From Rossellomorea aquimaris (GTDB taxonomy: Bacteria > Bacillota > Bacilli > Bacillales > Bacillaceae_B), in the NCBI RefSeq assembly GCF_035590735.1, contig NZ_CP141595.1, positions 4,251,001 through 4,315,000 on the forward strand: a DNA stretch of 64,000 nt, read 5' to 3'. The position numbers were made by a program, and so were the translations under genes. The notes below the pieces were generated by a model. It was not told the DNA's origin and made no database searches. It worked only from the letters and a program-made list of their open reading frames with translations. This document shows, piece by piece, positions 17,433-25,018 of this stretch (position 1 is its first letter; each line of letters begins with the position of its first letter).

Positions 17433-19103
17433 TTATTCTCCTCCTTTGTTCATTGGGATGTGGATGTTGTGCTTTTCGGCTGTTTTTTCTGCGATATCGT
17501 AGCCTGCGTCGACGTGGCGGATGACGCCCATTCCCGGGTCTGTTGTGAGCACTCGTTCTAACCTTTCTTGTGCAAGGTCCGTCCCGTCTGCTACAACCAC
17601 CATTCCAGCGTGCAGTGAGTACCCCATTCCTACTCCGCCGCCGTGGTGGAAGGAAATCCAGGAGCCGCCTGCTGCTGTGTTGATGAGGGCGTTCAGGATC
17701 GCCCAATCTCCTACTGCGTCACTTCCGTCTTTCATGCTTTCGGTTTCACGGTTCGGTGAAGCAACCGATCCGCAGTCCAGGTGGTCACGGCCGATGACGA
17801 TTGGTGCTTTAAGTTCTCCGTTTCGAACAAGCTCGTTGATGGCAAGACCCATTTTCACGCGCTCACCATAGCCCAGCCAACAGATACGTGAAGGCAGTCC
17901 TTGGAATGCCACTTGCTCCTGTGCCATATCAATCCAGCGATTCAGTGCTTCGTTTTCTGGGAAAAGCTCTTTGATCAGGCGATCTGTTCTATAGATATCT
18001 TCTGGGTCTCCTGACAGAGCAGCCCATCGGAATGGTCCTTTTCCTTCACAGAATAATGGACGGATGTAGGCTGGGACGAACCCAGGGAAATCAAAGGCAT
18101 TGTCGACTCCTTCATCCTTCGCTACCTGACGGATGTTGTTGCCGTAGTCGAATACGATCGATCCTCTATTCTGGAACTCAAGCATTGCTTCCACGTGTTT
18201 GGCCATGCTTTTTTGTGAAAGCGTTGTGTACGCTTTTGGATCTTGTTTGCGAAGCTCTGCTGCTTCTGTAAGCGAATATCCCTCTGGTACATAGCCGTTT
18301 AAAGGATCGTGAGCTGATGTTTGGTCAGTTACGATATCGATCTGAACGTTCCTTTTTAAAAGTTCATGATGAACCTCTGCCGCGTTTCCAAGTAATGCGA
18401 TGGAAAGTGGCTTGCCTTGATCGCGTGCTTCAAAGGCCATCATTAACGCTTCATCGATGGAATCTGTTTTCACGTCACAGTATTTCGTGTCGAGACGTTT
18501 TTGGATGCGTTCTGCATCAACGTCGACTGCAATCACGACTCCACCATTCATGGTGACGGCGAGAGGCTGTGCTCCACCCATTCCTCCTAGTCCCGCTGTG
18601 AGAGTGATCGTACCTTTAAGTGAGTTGTTGAAATGTTTCTTCGCCAGAGCTGCGAACGTTTCATACGTCCCTTGCAGGATTCCTTGCGTACCGATATAAA
18701 TCCAGCTTCCCGCCGTCATTTGCCCGTACATCATGAGGCCCTTTTGATCGAGCTCGTGGAAATGCTCCCAATTTGCCCACTTTGGTACAAGGACCGAGTT
18801 TGAAAGAAGAACACGCGGAGCCGCTTTATGGGTTTTGAATACACCGACCGGCTTACCGGATTGAACAAGCATGGTTTCATCGTTTTCCAGGTTTCTGAGC
18901 GTGTGAACGATTGCGTCGAAGGACTCCCAGTTACGGGCAGCTTTCCCGATACCACCGTAAACGACCAGATCTTCAGGAATTTCCGCTACCTCGGGATCCA
19001 GATTGTTATAGAGCATGCGAAGGACCGCTTCCTGCTCCCATCCTTTACATTCAAGGTCCGTCCCTGTTTTGATTTGTACGATGCGTTTGTTTGCTTTAAC
19101 CAT
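17433..19103 (-). CDS. hutU: Urocanate hydratase
   Basis: The 556-residue NAD-dependent enzyme adds water to urocanate to give imidazolonepropionate. Family segments visible include VVYGGIGKAARNWE, MYGQMTAGSWIYIG, TLTAGLGGMGGAQPLA and GRDHLDCGSVASPNRET. Full length for the family. It overlaps hutH by 8 bp. Two near copies of the dispersed 14-mer encode TGTDL near the N-terminus and DGTDL near the C-terminus, at places where the family normally has similar residues (from memory). Confidence 0.96.
   Translation of the reverse strand: MVKANKRIVQIKTGTDLECKGWEQEAVLRMLYNNLDPEVAEIPEDLVVYGGIGKAARNWESFDAIVHTLRNLENDETMLVQSGKPVGVFKTHKAAPRVLLSNSVLVPKWANWEHFHELDQKGLMMYGQMTAGSWIYIGTQGILQGTYETFAALAKKHFNNSLKGTITLTAGLGGMGGAQPLAVTMNGGVVIAVDVDAERIQKRLDTKYCDVKTDSIDEALMMAFEARDQGKPLSIALLGNAAEVHHELLKRNVQIDIVTDQTSAHDPLNGYVPEGYSLTEAAELRKQDPKAYTTLSQKSMAKHVEAMLEFQNRGSIVFDYGNNIRQVAKDEGVDNAFDFPGFVPAYIRPLFCEGKGPFRWAALSGDPEDIYRTDRLIKELFPENEALNRWIDMAQEQVAFQGLPSRICWLGYGERVKMGLAINELVRNGELKAPIVIGRDHLDCGSVASPNRETESMKDGSDAVGDWAILNALINTAAGGSWISFHHGGGVGMGYSLHAGMVVVADGTDLAQERLERVLTTDPGMGVIRHVDAGYDIAEKTAEKHNIHIPMNKGGE
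17575..17586 (-). repeat. Near copy of the 14-mer inside hutU, C-terminal
   Basis: AGGTCCGTCCCG; on the coding strand it gives DGTDL. Confidence 0.6.
19054..19066 (-). repeat. Near copy of the 14-mer inside hutU, N-terminal
   Basis: AAGGTCCGTCCCT; on the coding strand it gives TGTDL. Confidence 0.65.
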
Positions 19104-20628
19104 TTGTTGTTTCCTCCTTTGTTTTGCTTGGTTTTATGAGTGAGCTTAATGAGATCTGTTGCAGCCACTGGTTGGCTTTTTCTATATCTTTCGAGAAGAT
19201 GCGATCCTTAGTAATGGAAGGAATGACCTTTCTAGCTGCTTCATAAAATTGGCGTGTCCTGCTTGCCATGAGGTCCGTCCCTCGATGTTCTGCTGCCTGC
19301 AGGTTGCAGATGAGTTCGACAGCGAGGACTCTTCTTGAGTTCTGCAGGATTTGGTAGGCATGTCGTGATCCGATGGTTCCCATGCTGACGTGGTCTTCCT
19401 GGTTGGCGGATGACGGGATGGAATCAACGCTCGCAGGATGGGCGAGTGTTTTGTTCTCGGATACGAGTGATGCTGCACAGTACTGCATGATCATGGCACC
19501 GGATTGGAGTCCTGGTTGTGGACTCAGGAACGGTGGCAGATCATTCAGCTGCGGATTCACGAGTCGTTCGATCCGTCTTTCTGAAATGTTGGCAAGCTCA
19601 GCTATAGCAATCTTCATGAAATCCATGGCGAAGGCGATTGGCTGTCCATGGAAGTTCCCGCCTGAAATGACCTTTTCTCCATCATCGAAAATGAGTGGGT
19701 TATCGGTTGCTGCATTCATTTCGATTTCCAGCTTTTCTTTTACATAGTCAAGTGCCTGCCAGGATGCTCCGTGTACTTGCGGGATGCATCGTAACGAGTA
19801 GGCGTCCTGGACTCTGAGTTCTCCTTGCTTCGTTGTCAGCTTGCTGTCTACCAGGTAATCCCGGATTCTTTTTGCCGTTGCGACCTGCTGAGGATAACCT
19901 CTTACTAAATGAATATCTTCGTCGAAGGCATCCATGATTCCTCTAAGTCCCTCTAAGGTCAGACTGGCAATCATCTCGCTTTGGAAGGCAAGTTCCTCTG
20001 CTTCAAGGTATCCGATGACTCCCATTGCCGTCATCGCTTGCGTCCCGTTGATGAGTGCCAATCCTTCTTTTGCCTGAAGCTGGATAGGGAAGATATTTTC
20101 TTTTGAAAGGACAGGAAGGGTTTGATGTACCTCTCCTTGATAGTGGACTTCCCCTTCTCCCATTAAAGCAAGTGCCAAGTGAGAAAGTGGTGCTAAGTCT
20201 CCGCTCGCTCCCAATGACCCTTGCTGTGGGATGACAGGATGAATCCCCTTGTTGAGGAATTCAGTGAGACGCTCGACGATGACTGGTCGCACTCCTGAAT
20301 ATCCTTTTAGTAACGCATTAGCTCTGAGCAGAAGCATCGCTCGGGAAACCGTCTCAGGGAATGGATCCCCCACTCCACAAGCATGAGAATGAATCAGGTT
20401 AAGCTGAAGCTCCTCGACATCCTCCGCATCAATCAACACATCACTGAACTTCCCAAAGCCCGTGTTGATCCCATACACCACACGCTTCTCTTTCACAATC
20501 CGCTCAACCGCCTCACGACTCTTCCGCACCCGCTCCATACTAACCGGCGAAAGCTCCACCTGCTCCTTCCCATAAATAACCCTCTTCGCCTCATCCAACG
20601 TCAAACCACAACCCGTCAACTCCACCAT
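19096..20628 (-). CDS. hutH: Histidine ammonia-lyase
   Basis: The protein (510 residues) removes ammonia from L-histidine to give trans-urocanate, the first step of the pathway. The self-made MIO cofactor comes from Ala-Ser-Gly in GASGDLAPLSH, and GSSANQEDHVSMG-type residues are present as SIPSSANQEDHVSMG. Start ATG 20628 is preferred to the GTG at 20637 because GAGGTGA then lies about six bases upstream. A full 14-mer copy at 19270 encodes RGTDL near the C-terminus. Expression depends on the HutP attenuator upstream. Confidence 0.96.
   Translation of the reverse strand: MVELTGCGLTLDEAKRVIYGKEQVELSPVSMERVRKSREAVERIVKEKRVVYGINTGFGKFSDVLIDAEDVEELQLNLIHSHACGVGDPFPETVSRAMLLLRANALLKGYSGVRPVIVERLTEFLNKGIHPVIPQQGSLGASGDLAPLSHLALALMGEGEVHYQGEVHQTLPVLSKENIFPIQLQAKEGLALINGTQAMTAMGVIGYLEAEELAFQSEMIASLTLEGLRGIMDAFDEDIHLVRGYPQQVATAKRIRDYLVDSKLTTKQGELRVQDAYSLRCIPQVHGASWQALDYVKEKLEIEMNAATDNPLIFDDGEKVISGGNFHGQPIAFAMDFMKIAIAELANISERRIERLVNPQLNDLPPFLSPQPGLQSGAMIMQYCAASLVSENKTLAHPASVDSIPSSANQEDHVSMGTIGSRHAYQILQNSRRVLAVELICNLQAAEHRGTDLMASRTRQFYEAARKVIPSITKDRIFSKDIEKANQWLQQISLSSLIKPSKTKEETTNG
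19270..19283 (-). repeat. 14-mer copy inside hutH
   Basis: Perfect GAGGTCCGTCCCTC; on the coding strand it gives RGTDL. Confidence 0.9.
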
Positions 20629-20652
20629 TACAATCACCTCTTCTATATTTTT

Positions 20653-20768
20653 AGGGACGGACCTCCATAAGCTGCATCTTCACAACCCCACTCTGGCCAA
20701 ACCCCTCTAAACCGCTATTTTTGTTGTTTCGTTCTTTAACGCTTTAAACCACTCTGGGACGGACCTCC
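20653..20768 (+). repeat. Two direct copies of the 14-mer in the hutP-hutH leader
   Basis: AGGGACGGACCTC at 20653-20665 and GGGACGGACCTC at 20757-20768 share flanks (both run on CTCCA...TGCAT). They lie between the attenuator and hutH, in transcribed leader RNA. Confidence 0.75.
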
Positions 20769-20826
20769 AAACCTGCATTGTCCACTCCCTAAAGAATCAT
20801 ATTGACCCCAAAATTCCACACAAAAA

Positions 20827-20868
20827 GAGGCTCGACCAAAGACAGACTTCTGCCGTTGGTCGAGCCTC
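20827..20868 (-). terminator. HutP-controlled attenuator terminator between hutP and hutH
   Basis: A perfect 13-bp stem (GAGGCTCGACCAA with TTGGTCGAGCCTC) is followed on the minus strand by TTTTT. In B. subtilis, HutP with L-histidine and Mg2+ binds the RNA here and stops this hairpin from forming; position and form match. Confidence 0.88.
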
Positions 20869-20872
20869 CTTT

Positions 20873-20896
20873 CAACTAATATCTCTAGGCTCTAAA
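20873..20896 (-). promoter_or_regulatory. HutP RNA-binding NAG triplets
   Basis: Just past the hutP stop the minus strand reads TTTAGAGCCTAGAGATATTAG, i.e. three UAG triplets, the first two four bases apart. HutP binds such spaced NAG triplets. They lie directly 5' of the attenuator stem. Confidence 0.6.
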
Positions 20897-20900
20897 TTAT

Positions 20901-21347
20901 TTAAATATGATTAATTCCAAGTCCGATTGTCTCGTGCTCCCGCCCCTTAATGGGCGCACCAATCGTCCCGTATAAAGCAACCGCGATCCACTCGCCTTCT
21001 TCTTCACTCTTATATGGAGTGCCTCTAACAACCGAGAAGCGCAATCCCACCGTGCGCAGGACCTCACCTAATTGCGTATGGCCGCGGGTCACACCCGTTA
21101 ATGCCTCCATGATGGCGTGATATAAGGCATGCATTTCCCGGTACAGATCTTCCCGGACGAGGTCACTCCGCTTCGCTGCTGTTTCAATGGCAGCCACGAT
21201 TTTCTGACTGTCCATGGAGCCGATTTTCCCGGTGCAGTAACTCCAATTCAGTTCATTGAAATGACGATTCCATTCTTCTTCCTCTTTATCTACGAGGAGA
21301 AGAAGCATGGCATTCTTTCCGATACGAGTATGTTCTGTCTTATCCAA
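20901..21347 (-). CDS. hutP: Hut operon positive regulator HutP
   Basis: The 148-residue RNA-binding antiterminator forms hexamers and needs L-histidine and a divalent metal. Typical segments are present: TRGHTQLGEVLRTVGLRFSVVRG and GTIGAPIKGREHETIGLGINHI (given here as GTIGAPIKGREHE and GLGINHI). The start is a TTG at 21347, with AAGGTG ten bases upstream; no in-frame ATG precedes it. It heads the hut operon, behind a good sigma-A promoter. Confidence 0.93.
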   Translation of the reverse strand: MDKTEHTRIGKNAMLLLLVDKEEEEWNRHFNELNWSYCTGKIGSMDSQKIVAAIETAAKRSDLVREDLYREMHALYHAIMEALTGVTRGHTQLGEVLRTVGLRFSVVRGTPYKSEEEGEWIAVALYGTIGAPIKGREHETIGLGINHI

Positions 21348-21398
21348 GTGGCATTCGCACCTTACGTGAAAATTCTAAAAATACTAATAACTACTTAT

Positions 21399-21427
21399 AT
21401 TGTATGGTCTGACCGGTAAGAGGTCAA
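21399..21427 (-). promoter_or_regulatory. Sigma-A promoter of the hut operon
   Basis: On the minus strand TTGACC (21427-21422) and TACAAT (21404-21399) are 17 bp apart, about 50 bp before hutP. Confidence 0.75.
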
Positions 21428-21544
21428 CGAAAAAAGTGGTGATTTTAGAAACTTAGAGAGGTAGTTTGGTAGTGTGGTAAAGGGTTTTGGAGATGTTCTC
21501 AGGCAAGGGTAGGAGGTGTTCCCTAGTTTAAACCGAAACGGTTG

Positions 21545-21558
21545 GAGGTCCGTCCCTC
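21545..21558 (-). repeat. Dispersed 14-mer, single intergenic copy
   Basis: A perfect GAGGTCCGTCCCTC lies in the gap between hutP and the gene at 21620; the rest of that gap shows only a weak hairpin. Confidence 0.9.
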
Positions 21559-21575
21559 ACATTCGAAAAGAGCTT

Positions 21576-21610
21576 AAAAAAGACGTACCTATTCAATTTA
21601 GGTTCGCCTC
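21576..21610 (-). terminator. Weak terminator of the 160-aa gene
   Basis: On the minus strand ACCTA / TAGGT with a 7-nt loop, extended by imperfect pairs, is followed by TTTTTT. Confidence 0.4.
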
Positions 21611-21619
21611 ATTCCTCCT

Positions 21620-22102
21620 TTACTCTTCTTGTTTTTTACCTTTTCCTTTGAACACTTGGGGGTTGTTCATAAGATAGGTGACCGTGCCTTCATCATTTTT
21701 CATGCTGAGATAGGATAATATGTCATGTTTATCCTCATGTGAAATTGGACCATCCATCGTATACAAAGGTTTGATATTTAACTGATCCATGCCATTCCTT
21801 TTTTCCAGCACAATTTTACAATCCCTAGCCTCCCTGTCACCTATACGGACAAACTTAAACGGGATGGAATGCTCTTTGTCAATCGGAACCGCAAACAAAG
21901 TCGAAAATCCATAGGTTTCGAGTATCTTATCAGAGTACATGATGCTTTCCAATGCGTGGGAGAACCCCGGGGGTCGATTCACGACAACGAGCTTGTTGTA
22001 ATAATGTTGCCCTTGGAACACAACTAAATGCTTTTTGGATGTCGTGATTTTCCTCTTTGAAACGTGAAAATCCTCAAACACCAATATAAAGTCTTTTTTC
22101 AT
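21620..22102 (-). CDS. Hypothetical protein (160 aa)
   Basis: I do not recognise this soluble protein. It is charged, has no signal peptide and ends in a Lys/Gln/Glu tail. GGAGGAG precedes the ATG by about seven bases, so it is translated. It lies between hutP and the RAYT gene, on the same strand, with no clear functional link to either. Confidence 0.65.
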   Translation of the reverse strand: MKKDFILVFEDFHVSKRKITTSKKHLVVFQGQHYYNKLVVVNRPPGFSHALESIMYSDKILETYGFSTLFAVPIDKEHSIPFKFVRIGDREARDCKIVLEKRNGMDQLNIKPLYTMDGPISHEDKHDILSYLSMKNDEGTVTYLMNNPQVFKGKGKKQEE

Positions 22103-22192
22103 TCTTTCTCCTCCTCGATATAGGGATTTGGTCCTACGAACATGAATTTCGACATAAACATCTAATTTCCTTTAAATTTTTACAAAAATATA

Positions 22193-22786
22193 TTATTTTT
22201 TTACAACTTTATTTGTATTTTCGGCAAAATCCTCGTTTGCGTCTTCCCTCTCTTCTTCTTTATCTACATATTCTTTATAAAGCTTCACTTCTGAATCTGG
22301 AAAATATGCCAGTGTCCTCTCCTTTGAGAGAAGCGGATTGTCGATGGAATGAACATATGAGGGATAGCTGCTCCAAGGATAGTACTCGGGAACGACGGTG
22401 AGTTTGGCTTTGACAGGATTTTGATGAATATATCTGCTGACCTTAATGAAATAGGCGGGGGTGTCAATTTTAGTTGAACCATATCTTCCTTGAAAGACAT
22501 GACCGACATAATCATATTTTTTATTTAAATAAATTGCATAACGGGTATGAAGAATTCTGAAGATCTGGTCAAGTGGAACGTCGTGGGTTTCGATTAGAAG
22601 ATGAATGTGGTTGGACATCAAACAGTAAGCGTGGATAGTAAAAGGATACTTGTCTTTCGTTTCCTGGAGGTAGGATAAATACTTCTTTCGGTCTTCAATG
22701 TCATGAAACAAGTCTTGTTTCCGATTCCCTCTCGCCGTCACATGATAAGTGGCTCCCGGACACCAATCCCGAGGCGTTCGAACCAT
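22193..22786 (-). CDS. REP-associated tyrosine transposase (RAYT, Y1/HUH family)
   Basis: The 197-residue protein has the family start TYHVTARGNRKQDLF, the HUH pair His60-Ile-His62 in LMSNHIHLLIE, GHVFQGRY, and catalytic Tyr119 in RYIHQNPVKA. Such single-copy enzymes nick and move REP/BIME-like inverted repeats rather than carrying IS ends. Start 22786 is chosen because AAGGAG lies eight bases before it; the upstream start at 22828 lacks this. An inverted pair of the 14-mer lies about 80-160 bp upstream, and a second pair about 700 bp upstream. The C-terminal tail is acidic. It looks intact. Confidence 0.85.
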   Translation of the reverse strand: MVRTPRDWCPGATYHVTARGNRKQDLFHDIEDRKKYLSYLQETKDKYPFTIHAYCLMSNHIHLLIETHDVPLDQIFRILHTRYAIYLNKKYDYVGHVFQGRYGSTKIDTPAYFIKVSRYIHQNPVKAKLTVVPEYYPWSSYPSYVHSIDNPLLSKERTLAYFPDSEVKLYKEYVDKEEEREDANEDFAENTNKVVKK

Positions 22787-22866
22787 AACATCACTCCTTC
22801 TCTTGATTTGAACTAAATTTCGTACCATTACCTATTCGACACAACTCCACAAAATCCTCTTTTTTT

Positions 22867-22948
22867 GAGGGACGGACCTCTGGAAATTCACAAAAGTCGT
22901 TAAATCAGGCTGATTTGCTTCAAGTTTTACTTTGGAGGTCCGTCCCTC
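22867..22948. repeat. Inverted 14-mer unit next to the RAYT gene
   Basis: Perfect copies GAGGGACGGACCTC (22867) and GAGGTCCGTCCCTC (22935) bound an 82-bp unit. Its interior carries a 7-bp palindrome, AAATCAGGCTGATTT. The head-to-head layout resembles a BIME or a small MITE. Confidence 0.85.
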
Positions 22949-22952
22949 ATCT

Positions 22953-23174
22953 TTATTCTTCTATTCTATCTATTAATAAGTAATCTTTTCTGTTCGTTCC
23001 CTCGCTGGTAAAGCTGTTTTGAGAATAGTAGATCACAAGCTGTTTGCCGTTATTTTTAGTACTGCATACCAGCTTTGACTCTGACCTCAAAGGTATCCAT
23101 TTGACCTTTCCCTTTAAACTGCTATTCGTGTCTCCTATAACGCTAATCTTTTTCCCTTTGTTTTGAACTCCCAT
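22953..23174 (-). CDS. Hypothetical small protein (73 aa)
   Basis: I do not recognise this basic, cysteine-poor product. The first in-frame start is at 23198, but GGTGGA sits about nine bases before ATG 23174, which I prefer. It ends four bases from the inverted-repeat unit. Coding status is uncertain. Confidence 0.45.
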   Translation of the reverse strand: MGVQNKGKKISVIGDTNSSLKGKVKWIPLRSESKLVCSTKNNGKQLVIYYSQNSFTSEGTNRKDYLLIDRIEE

Positions 23175-23497
23175 TCTATCTTCCACCTTTACCCCCAATT
23201 CGACAAAATTACAATTATATTTACATTTTAATACGTTTTAATGTAATTTTGTATACCTTTTCCAAAATGTCTGTATCAATAATCATCATATTTCATATTG
23301 TGTAATTTTCCGTTGATATCTTTTAAAACCTTTATCTTGAAGAAAATAGGGAAATCCTGAAGATCCTGCAAGATTACTCAATTCAAACGTACCCTATCCT
23401 CCCTCACCTATTTCACAGAAAAACGCAAAGAAAAACTCATCTCCCAGGTCAATCACCTTTACCAAACGATGAAAGATGGGTAGTGAGTCGTGATTTT

Positions 23498-23589
23498 AGG
23501 GACGGACCTCAAGGAGTGTCAGTAAAATTCAAAATGTGAGGAAATCCGTATTTTAACTTTATTGTTCAGTCATTAGAGGTCCGTCCCTC
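23498..23589. repeat. Second inverted 14-mer unit upstream of the RAYT gene
   Basis: AGGGACGGACCTC (23498) and GAGGTCCGTCCCTC (23576) bound 92 bp. The interior differs from the unit at 22867 apart from AT-rich runs. Confidence 0.85.
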
Positions 23590-23602
23590 AATAAAAAAAA
23601 CA

Positions 23603-23643
23603 AAAAGCGCTGAGATTCCCAATAAGGATTCTACAGCGCTTTT
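23603..23643. terminator. Terminator of the 53-aa gene
   Basis: AAAAGCGCTG pairs with CAGCGCTTTT, with further pairing inside (AGATTCC / GGATTCT). Its stem overlaps the end of the 53-aa reading frame, and it can work in both directions. Confidence 0.8.
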
Positions 23644-23792
23644 CGACTTTGATTTAATGCATATCCAGTTTGTAATTCTTGTTTTAGCCAATCGATCATT
23701 TTATCTGTATCCATGTCGCCCTGTTGCCCCATGTCATAAGCTTTCTGGATTACAGAGAGAACATATTGTTCCTTACTGACGTTTCCTTTCAA
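23631..23792 (-). CDS. Small acidic/helical protein (53 aa)
   Basis: An unlisted small gene starts at TTG 23792, behind AGGAGG nine bases upstream, and stops at 23631 within its own terminator. It encodes MKGNVSKEQY... and ends SRKAL, with a predicted amphipathic helix MIDWLKQELQ. I do not recognise the family. A good ribosome site plus a dedicated terminator argue that it is real. Confidence 0.6.
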   Translation of the reverse strand: MKGNVSKEQYVLSVIQKAYDMGQQGDMDTDKMIDWLKQELQTGYALNQSRKAL

Positions 23793-23986
23793 AAAAGACA
23801 ACCTCCTACAATATTAAACAGTTTCTATCACTTTAATACACTATTAGACGAAATTTCAAACATCATTTACTAGTTATAATACCAAAAAAATACATTGATT
23901 GGTAGACTAATTTAAAAAAATTTCCATTAAATAAGGAGTAATTACCTATTACGTTTTGTAGTAATTTGTCGATAGAATAAAAGTAA

Positions 23987-24067
23987 GGTTTTGAAATAAT
24001 GGCAAAATCATCGAAAGGTGATGACGCAAAGCTATAGGGGCTAACCATGCCAGCCAGCTACCAAACC
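23987..24067 (+). ncRNA. Cyclic di-GMP-I (GEMM) riboswitch
   Basis: The core reads GGCAAA, a GNRA-capped hairpin ATCATCGAAAGGTGAT, then GACGCAAAGC, GGCTAA and the 3' segment AGCCAGCTACC. The outer P1 stem is GGTTTTG against CAAACC. This is the GEMM-I layout, in which GAAA docks into a receptor in P3 and c-di-GMP sits at the junction. The ribosome site AGGAGGG follows the closing stem at once with no terminator between, so control of translation start is likely (inference). Confidence 0.88.
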
Positions 24068-24081
24068 AGGAGGGATTGTAA

Positions 24082-24210
24082 TTGTCGTTTTTGACTCCAG
24101 AAGAAATGTATATTAGAAAGAAAACAAAGAAAAAGTGGATGTATGCAGGGATATTTTTATTTACGATCATTCTCATAGCAGGTACGACACTTCTCACGTA
24201 CCAAATTTAA
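24082..24210 (+). CDS. 42-aa single-pass membrane protein under c-di-GMP riboswitch
   Basis: This small gene starts at TTG 24082, with GGAGGG seven bases upstream, and stops at 24210. It encodes a short N-terminal segment, a basic stretch RKKTKKKW, one transmembrane helix (IFLFTIILIAGTTLL) and a four-residue tail. I do not recognise it. The riboswitch directly in front implies a role in the sessile/motile switch, with the basic patch facing the cytoplasm by the positive-inside rule. It has its own terminator. Confidence 0.75.
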   Translation: MSFLTPEEMYIRKKTKKKWMYAGIFLFTIILIAGTTLLTYQI

Positions 24211-24239
24211 AAGCGTCTCCAATAGACGCTTTTTTTTTA
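24209..24239 (+). terminator. Terminator of the riboswitch-controlled gene
   Basis: AAAAGCGTCT / AGACGCTTTT with a 5-nt loop is followed by a run of nine T. Confidence 0.9.
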
Positions 24240-24330
24240 GTTCAAATGTCATTCTACAATTTATGGAAAAGTTCGATAAATTCCGATAGAATAGGAGATG
24301 GAATCTATTCTAGTTGGGGGACTATACTTT

Positions 24331-24996
24331 ATGCATAAAGAAGTCAGACTTTTCAGAGGTTTAATCAATCCATCATTCTTCTTTTATCAACTCAAAGACA
24401 TGGAAGATGTAATGGGATATAGAAAAAAGGTTTTTCATCTCCTATGGGTGTCTATTATTGTCTTTGGTCTCATTTCGTCTTTCGGGATCGGTATGGATCC
24501 TCTTTCAAAAGAAATTACTACTCTCTCACCAGTCACTTATGAATTAGAAAAGTTCTTATTTTTCTTAGGTAGGCTTCTTGGTGGACTGCTTTACGCAGCA
24601 ATCGTCCTCTTCTTCTGTTCACTCATATTTTGGACCATTTCTGATGAAGGCGAATATCGAAAACTTGTTATGACACAAGGCGTAGTTTTGCTGGTTTTAC
24701 TACTTGAACAGCTTTCCTATATACCGTTATCGCTTTTTTTCTCACTTGAATGGTACTCTTCCCCACTATCGCTAGGGGTAATAACACAGTACGTTACATC
24801 CAAAACATATGTCATCTATTTAATGGGAAGCTTCACTCTTTTCAAAGCATGGGTGTTTTTCATTCAATATAAAGGAATCAAGCGATTAACCGGCCAGAAA
24901 AATTGGATTATCTGGTTGGTGATCCTTCTTACAAACCTTTTCATCTGGTCTCTAAATGCCTTATTGGCCTATTTAAGTATTTCAACTCTACTCTAA
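24331..24996 (+). CDS. Yip1-like multi-pass membrane protein
   Basis: The 221-residue protein has about five hydrophobic segments in the layout of Yip1-domain proteins. Its function is unknown. Start ATG 24331 is behind GGGGG at ten bases; the ORF's earlier start at 24298 has no ribosome site. It is 22 bp before the adaptor gene at 25019, so the two probably form an operon and act together at the membrane. Confidence 0.65.
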   Translation: MHKEVRLFRGLINPSFFFYQLKDMEDVMGYRKKVFHLLWVSIIVFGLISSFGIGMDPLSKEITTLSPVTYELEKFLFFLGRLLGGLLYAAIVLFFCSLIFWTISDEGEYRKLVMTQGVVLLVLLLEQLSYIPLSLFFSLEWYSSPLSLGVITQYVTSKTYVIYLMGSFTLFKAWVFFIQYKGIKRLTGQKNWIIWLVILLTNLFIWSLNALLAYLSISTLL

Positions 24997-25018
24997 CTAT
25001 CAAAAGGCTGTGAACATT

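Noticed and set aside
15596..20670. Many plus-strand frames across the hut genes
   Set aside because: All are shadows of well-identified minus-strand hut genes.
20731..20740. GTTCTTTAAC in the hut leader as a SinR site
   Set aside because: A single half-site in a context unrelated to biofilm genes; expected by chance.
23370..23483. Short plus-strand frame ending QVNHLYQTMKDG, protein-like
   Set aside because: No start codon, an in-frame stop just upstream, 37 codons only. It could be a gene remnant but nothing supports a function.
22867..23589. CRISPR array
   Set aside because: The motif copies are inverted and irregularly spaced, with no direct-repeat/spacer pattern and no cas genes.
22193..23792. 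Prophage or integrative element around the transposase
   Set aside because: No integrase, phage structural gene, tRNA or attachment-site duplication is present; the RAYT gene stands alone.
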